DNA of 64,000 bases, taken from contig NZ_NIDE01000004.1 in the NCBI RefSeq assembly GCF_002197845.1, forward strand, positions 682,001 through 746,000. Direction: 5' to 3'. The notes beneath the pieces were generated by a model. The model had not been told where the DNA came from. It saw only the letters and a list, made by a program, of their open reading frames with translations, and did no database searches. Each line of letters starts with the position of its first letter. Position 1 is the first letter of the stretch. The DNA is from Fimbriiglobus ruber. GTDB lineage: Bacteria > Planctomycetota > Planctomycetia > Gemmatales > Gemmataceae. Below, piece after piece: positions 63,335-64,000 of this stretch. A program made the translations under genes and the position numbers.

Positions 63335-63760
63335 CTACAGCCCAAGTTCCTGAACGAAACTCGCAAAGTCCGGGGCGATAACGACCCAGTAATTCGGACC
63401 ATTATCACCGGGCCACTCCAGTTGGATCACCCGCGGATTGGCCGGGTCATTCTGGTAGTCGAGCAGGATCGGCGTGTCGGCTCCCAGTCCATAATCTCCG
63501 ATCGCGATTGCCGCTTCGGGCACCAGTTCGTGCAACGCGCCGAACTGGGAATAGAAGTCCTTTCCGCCACTCGCCACGGCTCGCGCTACCGTTTGGAATG
63601 GTGGGGCGAACAGGAAGATGCTCCGAAGTCGGCGGTTCCGATCTTCGGGTACGAATGAGTGGAGGTTCTGCTTTGATGCCTCTATTGCCGTCCGTGGCCA
63701 TCGTCCGTCGTCCAGCATCTCCAGCAAAAGGTTGGGGATCAACAGGCCATCGACGTGCAT
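63335..63760 (-). CDS. SMI1/KNR4-type protein
   Basis: Protein of 141 residues. AGGAGG lies directly before two consecutive ATGs (63763 and 63760); the second has the better spacing. SMI1/KNR4-fold features are the early aromatic/acidic helix, IFLFAPPFQTV, LHELVPEAAIAIGDYGLGADTPILLDY and PRVIQLEWPGDNGPNYWVVIAPDFASFVQEL, ending as the family does. Such proteins often serve as immunity proteins for contact-dependent or polymorphic toxins, but no toxin gene is visible here, so function is open. Confidence 0.8.
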   Translation of the reverse strand: MHVDGLLIPNLLLEMLDDGRWPRTAIEASKQNLHSFVPEDRNRRLRSIFLFAPPFQTVARAVASGGKDFYSQFGALHELVPEAAIAIGDYGLGADTPILLDYQNDPANPRVIQLEWPGDNGPNYWVVIAPDFASFVQELGL

Positions 63761-63889
63761 CATTCCTCCTCAACCAAACGCCCGACTGCGCACTCTTGCA
63801 GGCGAAGTCCGCTTCATCCGACTTCTATGCGTACCACGCCGCATCATCGGGCGAGGGTCGTACGTCTCCGAACCGAGTACCCTGGGCTA

Positions 63890-64000
63890 CTACCTGGAAA
63901 ACAACCGGACGGCTTTCACCGCGTACTGCAATCCGCTGCCGACTGTGGCCACCAGCATCGCGTACAGAAGCAGCGTTTGAACCGGGGTCAGGAACCGCAC
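63890..64000 (-). CDS. C-terminus of a membrane enzyme (possibly phosphatidyltransferase), cut by window edge
   Basis: On the minus strand a frame is open from base 64000 to a TAG at 63890-63892 and encodes 36 residues: FLTPVQTLLLYAMLVATVGS, then GLQYAVKAVRLFSR. A hydrophobic helix followed by a short basic end is like the last helix of CDP-alcohol phosphatidyltransferases such as PgsA. The start lies outside the window, so this is tentative. The codon usage fits the GC-rich coding pattern. Confidence 0.45.
   Translation of the reverse strand: MRFLTPVQTLLLYAMLVATVGSGLQYAVKAVRLFSR

Overview
The window looks like chromosomal DNA of a planctomycete, most likely a Gemmataceae relative. This is inferred from content, not from a database match. 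The DNA is very GC-rich. It carries several families that are characteristic of planctomycetes: Ser/Thr kinases with membrane tails, an ECF sigma factor with a long extracytoplasmic tail, DUF1549/DUF1553 and planctomycete-type cytochrome c/WD40 proteins, a PPC-domain surface protein and a BBP7-type beta-barrel porin. No rRNA, tRNA, CRISPR array or complete insertion sequence was seen.

Layout. 0-7.5 kb: a membrane Ser/Thr kinase, a large lipoprotein combining a polysaccharide-export domain with a POTRA and a partial Omp85 barrel, and an ECF sigma factor with a C-terminal membrane/periplasmic extension. 7.5-10.6 kb: pepT, nth and a secreted hypothetical. 10.8-23.1 kb: a minus-strand operon of RND adaptor, two tandem HAE1-type RND pumps, a histidine kinase and an NtrC-type sigma-54 activator. 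A candidate -24/-12 promoter and an upstream palindrome precede it. 23.5-25.1 kb: purine nucleoside phosphorylase and a divergent GNAT acetyltransferase. 25.07-26.04 kb: an AT-rich island with a recombinase-type DNA-binding protein and a small membrane protein. 26-30.7 kb: a double WaaP-like kinase, a sigma-like protein, a HEAT-repeat protein, 47-bp direct repeats and a DinB-fold protein. 30.7-35.1 kb: a cytochrome c/WD40 protein and a PPC-domain protein. 35.3-37 kb: small hypotheticals. 37-41.5 kb: dnaG, rpoD and a zinc-ribbon coiled-coil protein, the macromolecular-synthesis cluster. 42-47.2 kb: a SHOCT-like membrane protein, clpX, a DUF2325 protein and a YhaM-like OB/HD nuclease. 47.2-54 kb: DUF1549/1553, small proteins, a BBP7 porin, an acyltransferase and a WD40 protein. 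54.2-64 kb: a TIM-barrel isomerase, a predicted pseudokinase, a hypothetical, an FHA-GAF histidine kinase, enoyl-CoA hydratase, an SGNH/alpha-beta-hydrolase fusion, an SMI1-like protein and the C-terminus of a probable membrane enzyme.

Four reading-frame breaks in three genes (RND pump, WD40 protein, pseudokinase) can each be repaired by adding one G/C to a G/C run. Sequencing or assembly deletions are therefore at least as likely as real gene decay. The most interesting items are the self-contained RND/two-component/sigma-54 locus, the export-lipoprotein/Omp85 hybrid, the pseudokinase, the DUF2325-YhaM pair and several families of inverted or direct repeats.
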